Source: Blastomonas fulva
GTDB lineage: Bacteria > Pseudomonadota > Alphaproteobacteria > Sphingomonadales > Sphingomonadaceae
Direction of reading: 5' to 3'
NCBI RefSeq assembly: GCF_003431825.1
Contig: NZ_CP020083.1
Location: forward strand, 868,001-932,000
DNA length: 64,000 nt
Under the pieces are notes generated by a model. It searched no databases. It worked only from the letters and a program-made list of their open reading frames with translations, and was not told where the DNA came from. This document shows, one piece after another, positions 8,600 to 19,622 of this stretch. Numbering within the stretch: position 1 is the stretch's first letter; every line of letters starts with the position of its first letter. The position numbers and the translations under genes were made by a program.

Positions 8600-9676
8600 T
8601 TATCCGGCAAACCCTTCGCCCTGCGGCCAGCCGGGGCCGCGATAGGCCAGCACCTTGAACAGCGCGCCCATCTGGTCAGGCGAAACCAGCCGGTCGAGCG
8701 CATCCATCAAAGCCTGCGCCTGCGATGGCTGGGTGCGGGCCAGCGTCGCTGCGCGCTCGCCGATGCCCAGCGCCATCAGCCAGTCGCCCTGCCCAACCGG
8801 CCCCAGGCAATCGACATCGCCCGCCAGCGCGATCTGCTTGAGTTGCGCGAAATCGACCAGAGCGGTGAGATCGGCGAGGCCCGGATCGGCAAACGGATCG
8901 ACCTTCTGGTGCGCGCGCACCGCCTGCAGCGTGCTGCCGGTCTGCGGCGCGCTGTATCCGTAATCGATGAACAGTGCGGTGCCGCTCTGCGCCTTCAGCC
9001 GCACCGCGATCTCATAGGCCATGCCGCTGGCCGCCGGGCAGGTTTCCAGGATCGTCCCCAACGGGCTGTCGGCCAGCGCGGCAGGGACCGCGGTGTCCAT
9101 CGGCCGCGCACCCGCCACGGGCAGGAACCGCTCGCCATTGTGCAGCACCACACGCTCGCGCCAGCCCTGCTCGGCGCGGACGATCTGGCGGACCGGAAGC
9201 GCATCGAGAAATTCGTTGGCGACGATCAGCAGCGGCCCTTCGCGCGGCACGCTGTCCAACCCGTCGTGCCAGGTCGCCTGCGGGATCAAAGTCTGCTGCG
9301 CATGGCGCAACCGGCTGCTGCCCTCGATCAGATGCACCGCCGGGCGGAAACCGAAGCGTTCGGCCACGCGCAGCGCATCGCTTGCCAGCGTGCCGCGACC
9401 GGGGCCGAATTCGACATAATGGCACAGCGCAGGCTTGCCCGCGCGCTGCCACTGGTCGGCGAGCCACAGCCCGATCATCTCGCCGAACATCTGGCTGATC
9501 TCGGGCGCGGTGATGAAATCGCCCGCGCTGCCCAGCGGATCGGCGCGGTTGTAGTAATGCGCGTTGGCCTCGGCCATGTAGTGCGCGACGCTGATCGGCC
9601 CGGTCGCGCCGATCAGCCGCCGGAAGATCGCCTCAAGACCGGTGTCTTCAGGGCCGATGTCCTCTCGCGCGTCCAC
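8600..9676 (-). CDS. SAM-dependent methyltransferase, MidA/NDUFAF7 family
   Basis: A 358-residue class I methyltransferase of the MidA (DUF185) family. The mitochondrial member NDUFAF7 dimethylates a conserved Arg of complex I subunit NDUFS2. The N-terminal signature GPISVAHYMAEANAHYYNRA and GDFITAPEISQMFGEMIG are characteristic. The SAM-binding motif follows as VEFGPGRGTLASD. The bacterial role is probably also in respiratory complex I assembly; that is inference from the family. It starts at a GTG only four bases after the lgt stop, so the two genes are co-transcribed, an arrangement widespread in alphaproteobacteria. Confidence 0.9.
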   Translation of the reverse strand: MDAREDIGPEDTGLEAIFRRLIGATGPISVAHYMAEANAHYYNRADPLGSAGDFITAPEISQMFGEMIGLWLADQWQRAGKPALCHYVEFGPGRGTLASDALRVAERFGFRPAVHLIEGSSRLRHAQQTLIPQATWHDGLDSVPREGPLLIVANEFLDALPVRQIVRAEQGWRERVVLHNGERFLPVAGARPMDTAVPAALADSPLGTILETCPAASGMAYEIAVRLKAQSGTALFIDYGYSAPQTGSTLQAVRAHQKVDPFADPGLADLTALVDFAQLKQIALAGDVDCLGPVGQGDWLMALGIGERAATLARTQPSQAQALMDALDRLVSPDQMGALFKVLAYRGPGWPQGEGFAG

Positions 9677-9680
9677 GTCG

Positions 9681-10559
9681 TCACGCCGTAACGGGCAGCG
9701 GCTTGGCGACGCGGTTGCGCGAGCTGATCATCAGATACAGGCCGATAAGGATCATCGGCACGGTGAGCCACTGGCCCATGCTCATGCCGGTGCGTTCGGC
9801 AAATTCAATCAGATGCGCATCGGGATTGCGGAAATACTCGACGATGAAGCGGCTGGCGCCATAGCCTGCCAGGAACACGCCGCCCAGGAAGCCGGGGCGA
9901 TGGCGCACATCGGTCTTCCAGAACAGCACCGCCAGGATGATCGCCAGCAGCGCGCCTTCGAGCCCGGCCTCGTAGAGCTGGCTGGGGTGGCGCGGCAGGC
10001 CTGACGGATCGGTGGGGAAGATCACCGCCCAGGGCACATCGGTGGGGCGGCCCCAGAGCTCTGCGTTGACGAAATTGGCGAGCCTGCCGAACAGCAGCCC
10101 GAACGGCACCACGCAAGCGACATAATCGCCGACGCGCAGATAGCTCAGGCCGTTGCGCCAGACGAGATAACCGATCGCGACCAGAACCCCGATCAGTCCG
10201 CCGTGGAACGACATGCCGCCCTCCCAAACCTTGAACACCGCAAGCGGGGTTTCGAACAGATCGGGCCGGTAGAACAGGACATAGCCCAGGCGCCCGCCCA
10301 GGATGATACCCAGCGTCGAATAGAGCATCAGGTCATCGGCATGACGCTGCGCCATCGGCGCGCCGGGCTGGCGGAGCATGCGGCCCATGTACCAATAGCC
10401 CAGCAGGATGCCGAACAGATAGGCAAGGCTGTACCATTTGAGCTGGAACGATCCGATGCTCAGCGCGACCGGCGAGAGACCCAGCTCCTCGAAGCGGATC
10501 GGAGCGGACGTTACGGCAGCGGCAATGTTGGCGGCAAGCGCTGAAATTGGCAGGATCAA
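9681..10559 (-). CDS. lgt: Prolipoprotein diacylglyceryl transferase
   Basis: A 292-residue inner-membrane enzyme that moves diacylglycerol from phosphatidylglycerol to the lipobox cysteine of prolipoproteins, the first step of lipoprotein maturation. It has about seven membrane segments. Signature stretches are [30 protein letters not shown] (with the essential His) and [18 protein letters not shown], containing the Lgt signature Arg and Asn. [13 protein letters not shown] follows. The start is a TTG at 10559 with GGGGAAAAG upstream; no ATG or GTG fits before the first conserved residues. It supports the lipoproteins in this window, including SCO1 and the beta-lactamase. Confidence 0.95.
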   Translation of the reverse strand: MILPISALAANIAAAVTSAPIRFEELGLSPVALSIGSFQLKWYSLAYLFGILLGYWYMGRMLRQPGAPMAQRHADDLMLYSTLGIILGGRLGYVLFYRPDLFETPLAVFKVWEGGMSFHGGLIGVLVAIGYLVWRNGLSYLRVGDYVACVVPFGLLFGRLANFVNAELWGRPTDVPWAVIFPTDPSGLPRHPSQLYEAGLEGALLAIILAVLFWKTDVRHRPGFLGGVFLAGYGASRFIVEYFRNPDAHLIEFAERTGMSMGQWLTVPMILIGLYLMISSRNRVAKPLPVTA

Positions 10560-10652
10560 GGCTTTTCCCCACGGGTTTTACTGTCCATAAGGCCAGTAGG
10601 TTAGAAAACGCCATAAGGGCTGTGGGCCTGAAGCGAAAGAGGAGAGATTTTG

Positions 10653-12365
<1,713 letters not shown>

Positions 12366-12402
12366 CCCTATTTCCGCCCTTCCCCCGTTTACGCCAACGC
12401 CC

Positions 12403-15150
12403 ATGCCTGTGACCACCGTCGCCAACCAGCGCGCGATCATCGATCGGCGCGCGCTCGATGCGCGCATCTGCGCGCTTGCCGAAGAGCGTGGCGACAAGGC
12501 GCGGATGGATGTGGTGGGGCTGCTGCGCGATGCGCTGGCGGACGGGCGGGCGGAGATCGCCAGCCGGCTGGTGGCCAACCCCGCAGGCGGGCACGAATGC
12601 GCGGCGGCGCAGTCCTTCCTGATCGACCAGATCGTCCGGCTGATCCACGATTATGTCGTGCGCTATCAATATCCGGTCGCCAACCAGAGCATGGGTGAGC
12701 ATTTCTGCATCGCGGCGGTGGGCGGCTATGGCCGCGGCGAGATGGCGCCGCACAGCGATGTCGACATCGCCTTCCTCACCCCGATGAAGAAGAACAGCTG
12801 GACCGAGCAGGCGATCGAGGCGGTGCTCTACATCCTGTGGGACCTGGGGCTCAAGGTCGGCCATTCGAGCCGCTCGATCGACGAGATGGTCCGCCAGGCC
12901 AAGGGCGACCTCACCATCCGCACCGCCTTGCTCGAAGGCCGCTATGTCTGGGGCGACCAGGATATCTATCGCGAGGCATCGGTGCGCTTCTGGAAGGAAG
13001 TCGTCACCGGCACCGCGCGCGATTTCGTCTCGCAGAAGCTGGAAGAGCGCGACGCCCGGCACAAGAAGATGGGCGACAGCCGCTATGTCGTCGAGCCCAA
13101 TGTCAAGGACGGCAAGGGCGGTCTGCGCGATCTGCACACGCTCTACTGGATCGGCAAGTACATCCACCAGGTTCGCTCTGCTGCCGAGCTGGTCGATGCA
13201 GGGTTGCTCACCATGACCGAGTTCCGCGGCTTCCGCCGCTCGGCCAACTTCCTCTGGGCGGTGCGCTGCCATCTGCACGACATCACCGGGCGCGCCGAGG
13301 ACCGGCTGACCTTCGATCTGCAGCGCGAGGTGGCCGCCCGCATGCGCTTTGCCGACCGGCCGGGCAAGTCGGCGGTCGAGCGGTTCATGCAGTATTTCTT
13401 CCTCAACGCCAAACGCGTCGGCGACCTCACCGGCGTGTTCCTTGCGCAGCTCGACGACCAGTTCGCCGCGCGTGACCGGCGCTTCATTCCTGCGATCCTG
13501 CGCCGCCGACCCCGCAAGCTTTCCGGCTTCATCCTCGATCGCGGGCGGCTGGCGCTGCCCCGGCCCGATTTCTACCGCGAGGACCCGGTGCGGCTGATCG
13601 AGATCTTCCAGCTGGCCGACAAGCACAAGGTCGAGATCCACCCCAGCGCGATGCGCCAGGCGAGCATGGACGCAGGCCTGATCGACAAGCACGTGCGTGC
13701 AGACCCCCGCGCCAACGCGCTGTTCATGGATGTGCTGTGCAGCCCGCGCGATCCCGAACTGGTGCTGCGCTGGATGAACGAGGCGATGGTGTTCGGTCGT
13801 TTCGTTCCCGATTTCGGCCGCGTCGTCGCGCAGATGCAGTTCGACATGTACCACCATTATACGGTGGACGAGCATTCGATCCGTGCGATCGGCCTGCTCG
13901 CGCGGATCGAATCGGGCGAGCTCAAGGACGATCATCCGCTCGCCTATGACGTGATGCAGAAGCTGATCAGTCGGCGGGTGCTGTTCGTCGCCACGCTGCT
14001 GCACGATATCGCCAAGGGCCGACGCGGCGACCACAGCGTGCTGGGTGCGGACGTGGCGATGAAGCTGTGCCCGCGGCTTGGCCTTACCGAGGCGGAGACC
14101 GAGCAGGTCGCCTGGCTGGTGCGCTATCACCTCTTGATGTCGGCCACCGCCTTCAAGCGCGACCTCACCGATTACAAGACCATCGCCGATTTCGCCGCGA
14201 TGGTGCAGAGCCCCGAACGGTTGAAGCTGCTGCTGGTGCTGACCGTGGTCGATATCCGCGCGGTGGGCCCGGGCATCTGGAACAGCTGGAAGCGCCAGCT
14301 GCTGGGCAATCTGTTCGAATCGACCGAAGAGCTGCTGCGGCTGGGCCACAAGCAGCATGGACGGCGCGAGCGGGTGCTGGCCAAGCAGGAGGCGGTGCGC
14401 AGCATGGCGGGCATCGACGAGGGCCGATTCACCCAGATCGCGCGCAAGCTGGACGACGCCTATTGGATCGCCGAGCCCGAGGACATCATCGTCCAGAACA
14501 TGCGGCTGATCGATGAGCACGACACCGAGCCGCTGACGGTCACGGCCGAATTCTACCCCGCGCGTGGCGCGACCTTGGTGACGGTGAGCGCCGCCGACCA
14601 TCCCGGATTGTTCTATCGCATCGCCGGCGGAATCCATCTGGCGGGCGGCAACATCATCGACGCGCGCATCCACACCCGGCGCGACGGCATGGCGCTGGAC
14701 AATTTCCTGGTGCAGGACCCGCTGGGTCGGCCTTTCATGGAAGAAAGCCAGATCACCCGGCTGAAGAACGCTATCGCCGATGCGCTGGCGAACCGGGTCG
14801 CGCTGACCCCACGGCTGATCGCCCGGCCCACCGCGCGCCCACGCACCGAGGCGTTCAACATCGCACCCGTGGTGCTGGTCGACAACAAGGCCTCCAACCG
14901 GTTCACAGTGATCGAGGTCAACGCGCTCGATCGGCCCGCTCTGCTCAACCGGCTGGCGTTCGCGCTGTTCGACCTCAAGTGCATCGTCCACTCGGCGCAT
15001 GTCGCGACCTATGGCGAGCGCGCAGTCGATACCTTCTACGTCACCGATCTGCTGGGCGACAAGATCGACAGCAAGTCACGGCTGAAGACGCTGGAAAAGC
15101 GGCTGCTGGCCGCGGCATCCGAACAGGTGCCGCAGGCGGTCGCCGCATGA
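12403..15150 (+). CDS. glnD: Bifunctional [protein-PII] uridylyltransferase/uridylyl-removing enzyme
   Basis: A 915-residue nitrogen sensor. It uridylylates PII proteins at low glutamine and removes UMP at high glutamine. The nucleotidyltransferase active site is GGYGRGEMAPHSDVDIAFL (about 105-124) with the metal-binding SDVD. The HD phosphohydrolase site is LLHDIAKGRRGDHS (about 533-546), and two ACT domains (about 725-800 and 835-910) bind glutamine. The ATG at 12403 gives the usual family length; the frame stays open further upstream into the end of the ligase gene but without conserved sequence. The stop is ten bases from the convergent small membrane gene. Confidence 0.96.
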   Translation: MPVTTVANQRAIIDRRALDARICALAEERGDKARMDVVGLLRDALADGRAEIASRLVANPAGGHECAAAQSFLIDQIVRLIHDYVVRYQYPVANQSMGEHFCIAAVGGYGRGEMAPHSDVDIAFLTPMKKNSWTEQAIEAVLYILWDLGLKVGHSSRSIDEMVRQAKGDLTIRTALLEGRYVWGDQDIYREASVRFWKEVVTGTARDFVSQKLEERDARHKKMGDSRYVVEPNVKDGKGGLRDLHTLYWIGKYIHQVRSAAELVDAGLLTMTEFRGFRRSANFLWAVRCHLHDITGRAEDRLTFDLQREVAARMRFADRPGKSAVERFMQYFFLNAKRVGDLTGVFLAQLDDQFAARDRRFIPAILRRRPRKLSGFILDRGRLALPRPDFYREDPVRLIEIFQLADKHKVEIHPSAMRQASMDAGLIDKHVRADPRANALFMDVLCSPRDPELVLRWMNEAMVFGRFVPDFGRVVAQMQFDMYHHYTVDEHSIRAIGLLARIESGELKDDHPLAYDVMQKLISRRVLFVATLLHDIAKGRRGDHSVLGADVAMKLCPRLGLTEAETEQVAWLVRYHLLMSATAFKRDLTDYKTIADFAAMVQSPERLKLLLVLTVVDIRAVGPGIWNSWKRQLLGNLFESTEELLRLGHKQHGRRERVLAKQEAVRSMAGIDEGRFTQIARKLDDAYWIAEPEDIIVQNMRLIDEHDTEPLTVTAEFYPARGATLVTVSAADHPGLFYRIAGGIHLAGGNIIDARIHTRRDGMALDNFLVQDPLGRPFMEESQITRLKNAIADALANRVALTPRLIARPTARPRTEAFNIAPVVLVDNKASNRFTVIEVNALDRPALLNRLAFALFDLKCIVHSAHVATYGERAVDTFYVTDLLGDKIDSKSRLKTLEKRLLAAASEQVPQAVAA

Positions 15151-15160
15151 CTTTTCGGGC

Positions 15161-15430
15161 CTAGATCTTGCCGGTGAGAATGGCCCAGCCGGCCAGCGCG
15201 TTCATTCCGGTATAGACCAGATACGAGGGCAGCGCGATCGTGTAGCCCAGCGCGGCAAAGCTCAGCGCCGAAAGCAGGATCAGGAATTCGAGCAGATAGC
15301 TGCCATAGCCGCCCATGAATCGGCCGAACGCCGCGCGCATCTGCAGTGCCATCGGGTGGTCCGATTCCATCGTCGCCTTGTGCAGCGCGAAATTGGCGAT
15401 GCCACACAGGAAGATGATGAAGGTTGGCAT
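15161..15430 (-). CDS. Small hypothetical membrane protein
   Basis: An 89-residue protein with a hydrophobic N-terminus (PTFIIFLCGIANFALHKA) and two further membrane segments (about 44-62 and 66-84). The middle carries RAAFGRFMGGYGSYLLEF. It has no recognisable catalytic motif and no family could be named. It ends ten bases from the glnD stop in convergent orientation. It may be expressed from its own promoter between 15431 and 15534, the short gap after the cyclase gene, or as the second gene of the cyclase transcript. Confidence 0.7.
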   Translation of the reverse strand: MPTFIIFLCGIANFALHKATMESDHPMALQMRAAFGRFMGGYGSYLLEFLILLSALSFAALGYTIALPSYLVYTGMNALAGWAILTGKI

Positions 15431-15534
15431 AACGCCTTGTTAGCCAGCTTTTGGGAGGCTGCCAATTGTCGTAATGGCCGCGCCACATCCTGTCGCCGCT
15501 GCCGTCTTTGCGGTAAGCACGCACAGCGAGGACA

Positions 15535-16842
15535 TCATCCCACCAGCCGGATGATCTCCGCGCTGGGCTTTTCCGCCAGCCGATAGACCGGCATCTCGCC
15601 GACGCCCTTGAGGGTCAGCATCTGCGGCAGCTCGAAATGCCGGTCGCCGCGGCCGCGCATCCAGGTGGTTTCGGAAACCGCGATGCCGTCCGGGTTGGCG
15701 GCGCCCTCGATCCGGCTGGCGATGTTCATCGTCTCGCCCCAGTAATCATAGGCCATGCGCGTTTCGCCGATCACGCCGCCCACCACGGGACCTGTGTGGA
15801 TGCCGACCCGGATATGCAGATCGATGCCGGTGGCCGCGCGCAAATCGGGCAGCCCCGCGATCACCGCCTCGCCGAAGCGGATCGCGGCATCGGCGCTGTT
15901 GTGCGACGGGTTGTTGCCGCCGCTGATCGCGAGATACGCATCCCCGATGGTCTTGACCTTCTCCACCCCGGTATCGGCGGCGCATTTGTCCGCGAGCAGG
16001 AAGAAGCCATTGAGCAGATCGACCAGATGCCCCGGCGAGATGCGCCGCGACAGATCGGAAAAGCCGCAGATGTCGATGAACACCACCGAGACATCGGGAT
16101 AGCTGTCGGCGACCACCTGCCCCGCCTTCAGCCGCGCCGCGACCGCAGGCGGCAGCACGTTGAACAGCAGTTCCTCGGTCTTGGCGCGCTCGGCCTCCAA
16201 TGCGTCGGAGAGCAGGAAGGTCTGCCGGTGCGCCTGCCCCACCGACCAGTTGAGCAGCACCATCACCGCCGCGCTGGTGCCATACGCGAGCGTTGCATAG
16301 ATGAACGGGATCATGTCTGCCTCGGTCACCAGCATGATGCCGAAATAGACCACGGCATGGCAACCGAGCCAGGCGGCGAACCAGCGCATCTGCCCGGCAA
16401 AGGCAATGGCGGCAAAGGCCATCACGATCAGCCCGTTGATCGCGATCGACGCGTGCAACTGCACCTGCGCGCGCTGCATTTCTTCGAACAGCAGCGCGTT
16501 TTCCGCCATGATCAGGAAGGCAACGCCGAGCAGGCTGGCAAAATCGATCATCGGGCGGCTGGCATAGCCGCGCCATGCGGTCGCGGCGGCATAGCCTGCC
16601 AGGATCACCAGCGCGGGCACCAGCATCAATGTGAAGCGCAGCTCGTCCTGGCGGCTGAAATATAGCGGATTGACCAGCGCATAGCCGACCAGCATCGCAG
16701 CAAGAAAGCCCGCAAACAGCCGCATGTGCACCACGCGCGCAGTACGCTCGCCGGTGACGAAGCGGTGTTCGAGCGCCGCATCGAGGAAACGTCCGCTCAA
16801 CGTGTGTGCCGTATCGGGCGCGGTCTGGTCCTGCTGCATCAT
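15535..16842 (-). CDS. Membrane-anchored class III adenylate/guanylate cyclase
   Basis: A 435-residue protein. The N-terminal half holds six predicted membrane segments (about 45-200). The C-terminal half is a class III nucleotide cyclase (about 235-420). The two metal-binding aspartates are in VVFIDICGFSDLSRR and TIGDAYLAISGG, and the transition-state region MAYDYWGETMNIASRIEGAA carries the conserved Asn and Arg. It should make cAMP or cGMP in response to a membrane or lipid signal; the signal is unknown. Two adjacent ATGs (16842 and 16839) are possible starts. Codon use and base composition match the neighbours. Confidence 0.9.
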   Translation of the reverse strand: MMQQDQTAPDTAHTLSGRFLDAALEHRFVTGERTARVVHMRLFAGFLAAMLVGYALVNPLYFSRQDELRFTLMLVPALVILAGYAAATAWRGYASRPMIDFASLLGVAFLIMAENALLFEEMQRAQVQLHASIAINGLIVMAFAAIAFAGQMRWFAAWLGCHAVVYFGIMLVTEADMIPFIYATLAYGTSAAVMVLLNWSVGQAHRQTFLLSDALEAERAKTEELLFNVLPPAVAARLKAGQVVADSYPDVSVVFIDICGFSDLSRRISPGHLVDLLNGFFLLADKCAADTGVEKVKTIGDAYLAISGGNNPSHNSADAAIRFGEAVIAGLPDLRAATGIDLHIRVGIHTGPVVGGVIGETRMAYDYWGETMNIASRIEGAANPDGIAVSETTWMRGRGDRHFELPQMLTLKGVGEMPVYRLAEKPSAEIIRLVG

Positions 16843-16952
16843 GCCCCCTCATAGGACGGTTCAGCCATCCGCATAGCGCAATAACACGGGAGAATTGACA
16901 AACCGGTAACGGCGCCCCAGCCCTTGGGGCAAAGACCACAAGAGGATGCCCG

Positions 16953-18125
16953 ATGACCGACTTCGACGACTGGCGCGCGCGCTCGCCCTTTTACGACGAC
17001 AGCCACGAGGCGCTGGCGCAATCGGTGCGCCGCTTTGTCGAGCGCGAGATCGCGCCGCATATCGACCAGTGGGAGGCCGACGGCGAGCTGCCGCGCGACC
17101 TGCATCGCAAGGCCGCCGAAGCCGGTATCCTGGGTCTGCGCTACCCGGAAACCTATGGCGGCCACAGCGAGGGCTTCGACATCTTCCACTCGATGACCCA
17201 GACCGAGGAGCTGGCCGCGGTGGGTGCGGGCGGATTGACCGCATCGCTGATGACCCATGGCATCGGCCTGCCCCCGGTGCTGGCGCTGGGCAGCGAGGAG
17301 CTCAAGCAGCGGATCGCGCCGCCGGTGCTGGCGGGCGAGAAGATCATTGCGCTCGGCATCACCGAGCCTTCGGGAGGATCCGACGTCGCCAACCTCAAGA
17401 CCCGCGCCGAACGGGTGGGCGACCATTACGTCGTCAACGGATCGAAGATGTTCATCACCTCCGGCATGCGCGCCGACTGGCTGACCTGCGCGGTGCGCAC
17501 CGGGGCCGCGGGCGCGGGCGGCATTTCGCTGCTGCTGATCGACATGACCGCGCCCGGCGTCACCCGTACCCGGCTCGACAAGATGGGCTGGCGCTGTTCG
17601 GACACTGCGGCGATCTATCTGCAGGACGTGCACGTGCCTGCCGAGAACCTGATCGGCCCAGAGAACGGCGGCTTCATCGGCATCATGCGCAATTTCAACA
17701 GCGAGCGACTGGGCATGGCGATGGGCTGCTGCGCCTATGCGCGGGTGTGTCTCAAGGAAGCGGTGGAATGGGCGCAGACCCGCGAAACCTTCGGCAAGGC
17801 GCTGGTCAAGCACCAGTCGATCCGCATCAAGCTTGCCGACATGGCGCGACGCATCGCCGCCACCCAGGCGTGGGTCGATCAATGCGCGTGGGCGGTGGAA
17901 AATGGTCGCGATCAACCGGCGGATTTCGCGATGCTGAAAGTGCAGGCGACGCAGATGCTCGAGATCGTCGCGCGCGAGGCGGCGCAGGTGCTGGGCGGGG
18001 CGAGCTACATTACCGGTTCCAAGGTCGAGCGCATCTACCGCGAGGTCCGGGTCAACGCGATCGGCGGCGGATCGGAGGAGATCATGCTCGATCTGGCGGG
18101 AAGGCAGCTGTTCGGCGGCAAATGA
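16953..18125 (+). CDS. Acyl-CoA dehydrogenase
   Basis: A 390-residue FAD enzyme that introduces a 2,3-double bond into acyl-CoA. Signature segments are ITEPSGGSDVANLKTRAER (FAD/substrate binding, about 136-154), FITSGMRADWLTCAVRT and the C-terminal IYREVRVNAIGGGSEEIM (about 361-378), which holds the region of the catalytic base and FAD contacts. The sequence is of the type often annotated as citronellyl-CoA or medium-chain dehydrogenase in proteobacteria; the substrate is not settled. A good ribosome binding site (AAGAGGA) precedes the ATG. It stands alone, 110 bases downstream of the divergent cyclase. Confidence 0.93.
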   Translation: MTDFDDWRARSPFYDDSHEALAQSVRRFVEREIAPHIDQWEADGELPRDLHRKAAEAGILGLRYPETYGGHSEGFDIFHSMTQTEELAAVGAGGLTASLMTHGIGLPPVLALGSEELKQRIAPPVLAGEKIIALGITEPSGGSDVANLKTRAERVGDHYVVNGSKMFITSGMRADWLTCAVRTGAAGAGGISLLLIDMTAPGVTRTRLDKMGWRCSDTAAIYLQDVHVPAENLIGPENGGFIGIMRNFNSERLGMAMGCCAYARVCLKEAVEWAQTRETFGKALVKHQSIRIKLADMARRIAATQAWVDQCAWAVENGRDQPADFAMLKVQATQMLEIVAREAAQVLGGASYITGSKVERIYREVRVNAIGGGSEEIMLDLAGRQLFGGK

Positions 18126-18236
18126 TCCGGAATGGATGGTGCTTCGCCTTCAGTCGCTCCGATTTGGTCCCGCTTGAACTGGCGCAGGGCATGAGAACCA
18201 AGGCCTAATACTTCCTGAAGCCCGGGGAGAGCCGCC

Positions 18237-19529
18237 ATGCGTCTGTTGCAAGAAGAACAGTATATCTCGCGCATCTATTATGAATCGATGCGCGACAATT
18301 TCGAAGGCTATGCCTGGAAAGCCGAAGACGCCGAAATTGCAGACGGAGCAGACTTGAGCGAAAGCAACGCTATGAAGCGGGCGATGCTGGCGGACCTGAA
18401 AACCGAGTTTGCCGCGCTCGATCCACTGCAGGGGAACAACCCGACGCTCGGGCAGCTGTTCAAGATCGAGCTGGCGCTGGTCTGGCTGGTGCCCAAGACC
18501 GCGCTGCAAGCGCGGTTCTGGACGATCGAAGACCGGTTCCGGCGGGTCGTGCCGACCAGCGTCATCGCCTCCTACGAGGCAAGCTTTGCTCCCGGATGGA
18601 TCGATGCGCTGCCGGACGAAGTGCTGCGCCAGCGCGCGCGCAATCTGCTCGATGTGATCCACGCCAATTACCTGATCAACTTGGCGCGCGAAAACTCGAT
18701 CCGCCGCCTGATGGTCATTGTGGGGGCATCGGCGGTTCTGGTCATGCTGCTGGGCACCATTTTCATTTCGTTGGAAGCCGAGATGGCGCAGCACGGGCTG
18801 GTTGCGATCATCGCGGCCGGCATGCTCGGCGCGATGATCTCTATTCTCCAGCGGTTGCAAAAGGCGACATCGCGCGATGCGATGGTCGAGGATGGCATTT
18901 TCGAGCTTATCGGTCTCAGGATCGGTTGGGTCAGCGTGCTGAGCTCCATCGGCATCGGCGGAGTGTTCGCACTGTTTCTGTATATTCTGGCAGCCGCCAA
19001 TCTGCTGGAGGCGCTTTTGCCCGATTTCAGCGCGCCCGATACGCCCACCGGCACCGGTGGCAGCGACGAGCTGGCAACGGAAGGAAAGTCAGCAAGCGAC
19101 CGCATCGGAAGCGCGAGCGATCAGACAGCCAATGGCGTGGTGGATAGCGGCTCCGATGCCTCGTCGGCGGAGGGTGCCTCCGACTCCCAACCCGCAGCGT
19201 CCGGAGACCCTGCGCCCACTAGCGAAGCCAGCCTCGCTCCGCAAACCGAGAGGGAAGGAAACAACCCGACCGGAGCCGCCATATGCAAGGATTCGAAGGA
19301 CGCCTGTCGCACCTGGGTTGAGCGGGTGACCCTATCGCTCGGGATGCATGACACGGCACAGTTCTACAAGATGGTGGCGCTTGCCTTTGTTTCAGGATTT
19401 GCCGAGCGTTTCGTTCCGGACATCATCAACAAGCTGGCCAAGCAGAATCCGGCCGCCGAGACAGGCCCGGCGAGCCTCGCAGCATCTCCCGGAAACGCAA
19501 AAAGCGACAACACCCCCGCCACTGGATGA
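18237..19529 (+). CDS. Unrecognised membrane protein with Ser/Ala/Asp-rich linker
   Basis: A 430-residue protein that I cannot assign to a family. Residues 1-155 look soluble and helical (KTEFAALDPLQGNNPTLGQL, then FKIELALVWLVPK). Three hydrophobic segments follow at about 160-178, 184-200 and 234-258. Then comes a low-complexity linker of about 80 residues rich in Ser, Ala, Asp, Thr and Gly (about 262-345) with a CKDSKDACRTW Cys pair. A last hydrophobic segment (about 380-395), MVALAFVSGFAERFVPDI, ends the folded part. The GFAERFVPD motif recurs at the membrane-proximal end of several bacterial membrane proteins of unknown role. The start has GGGGAGA upstream. No neighbour suggests a function. 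Confidence 0.75.
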   Translation: MRLLQEEQYISRIYYESMRDNFEGYAWKAEDAEIADGADLSESNAMKRAMLADLKTEFAALDPLQGNNPTLGQLFKIELALVWLVPKTALQARFWTIEDRFRRVVPTSVIASYEASFAPGWIDALPDEVLRQRARNLLDVIHANYLINLARENSIRRLMVIVGASAVLVMLLGTIFISLEAEMAQHGLVAIIAAGMLGAMISILQRLQKATSRDAMVEDGIFELIGLRIGWVSVLSSIGIGGVFALFLYILAAANLLEALLPDFSAPDTPTGTGGSDELATEGKSASDRIGSASDQTANGVVDSGSDASSAEGASDSQPAASGDPAPTSEASLAPQTEREGNNPTGAAICKDSKDACRTWVERVTLSLGMHDTAQFYKMVALAFVSGFAERFVPDIINKLAKQNPAAETGPASLAASPGNAKSDNTPATG

Positions 19530-19622
19530 TCTGACTCACAGCAAGGAGGACTCCCTGAAATTACAGGACAATGCTATCAGGCGAGTCGCCTGCATGTCCC
19601 TCCATGTTTCGGGAGTCTGTCC

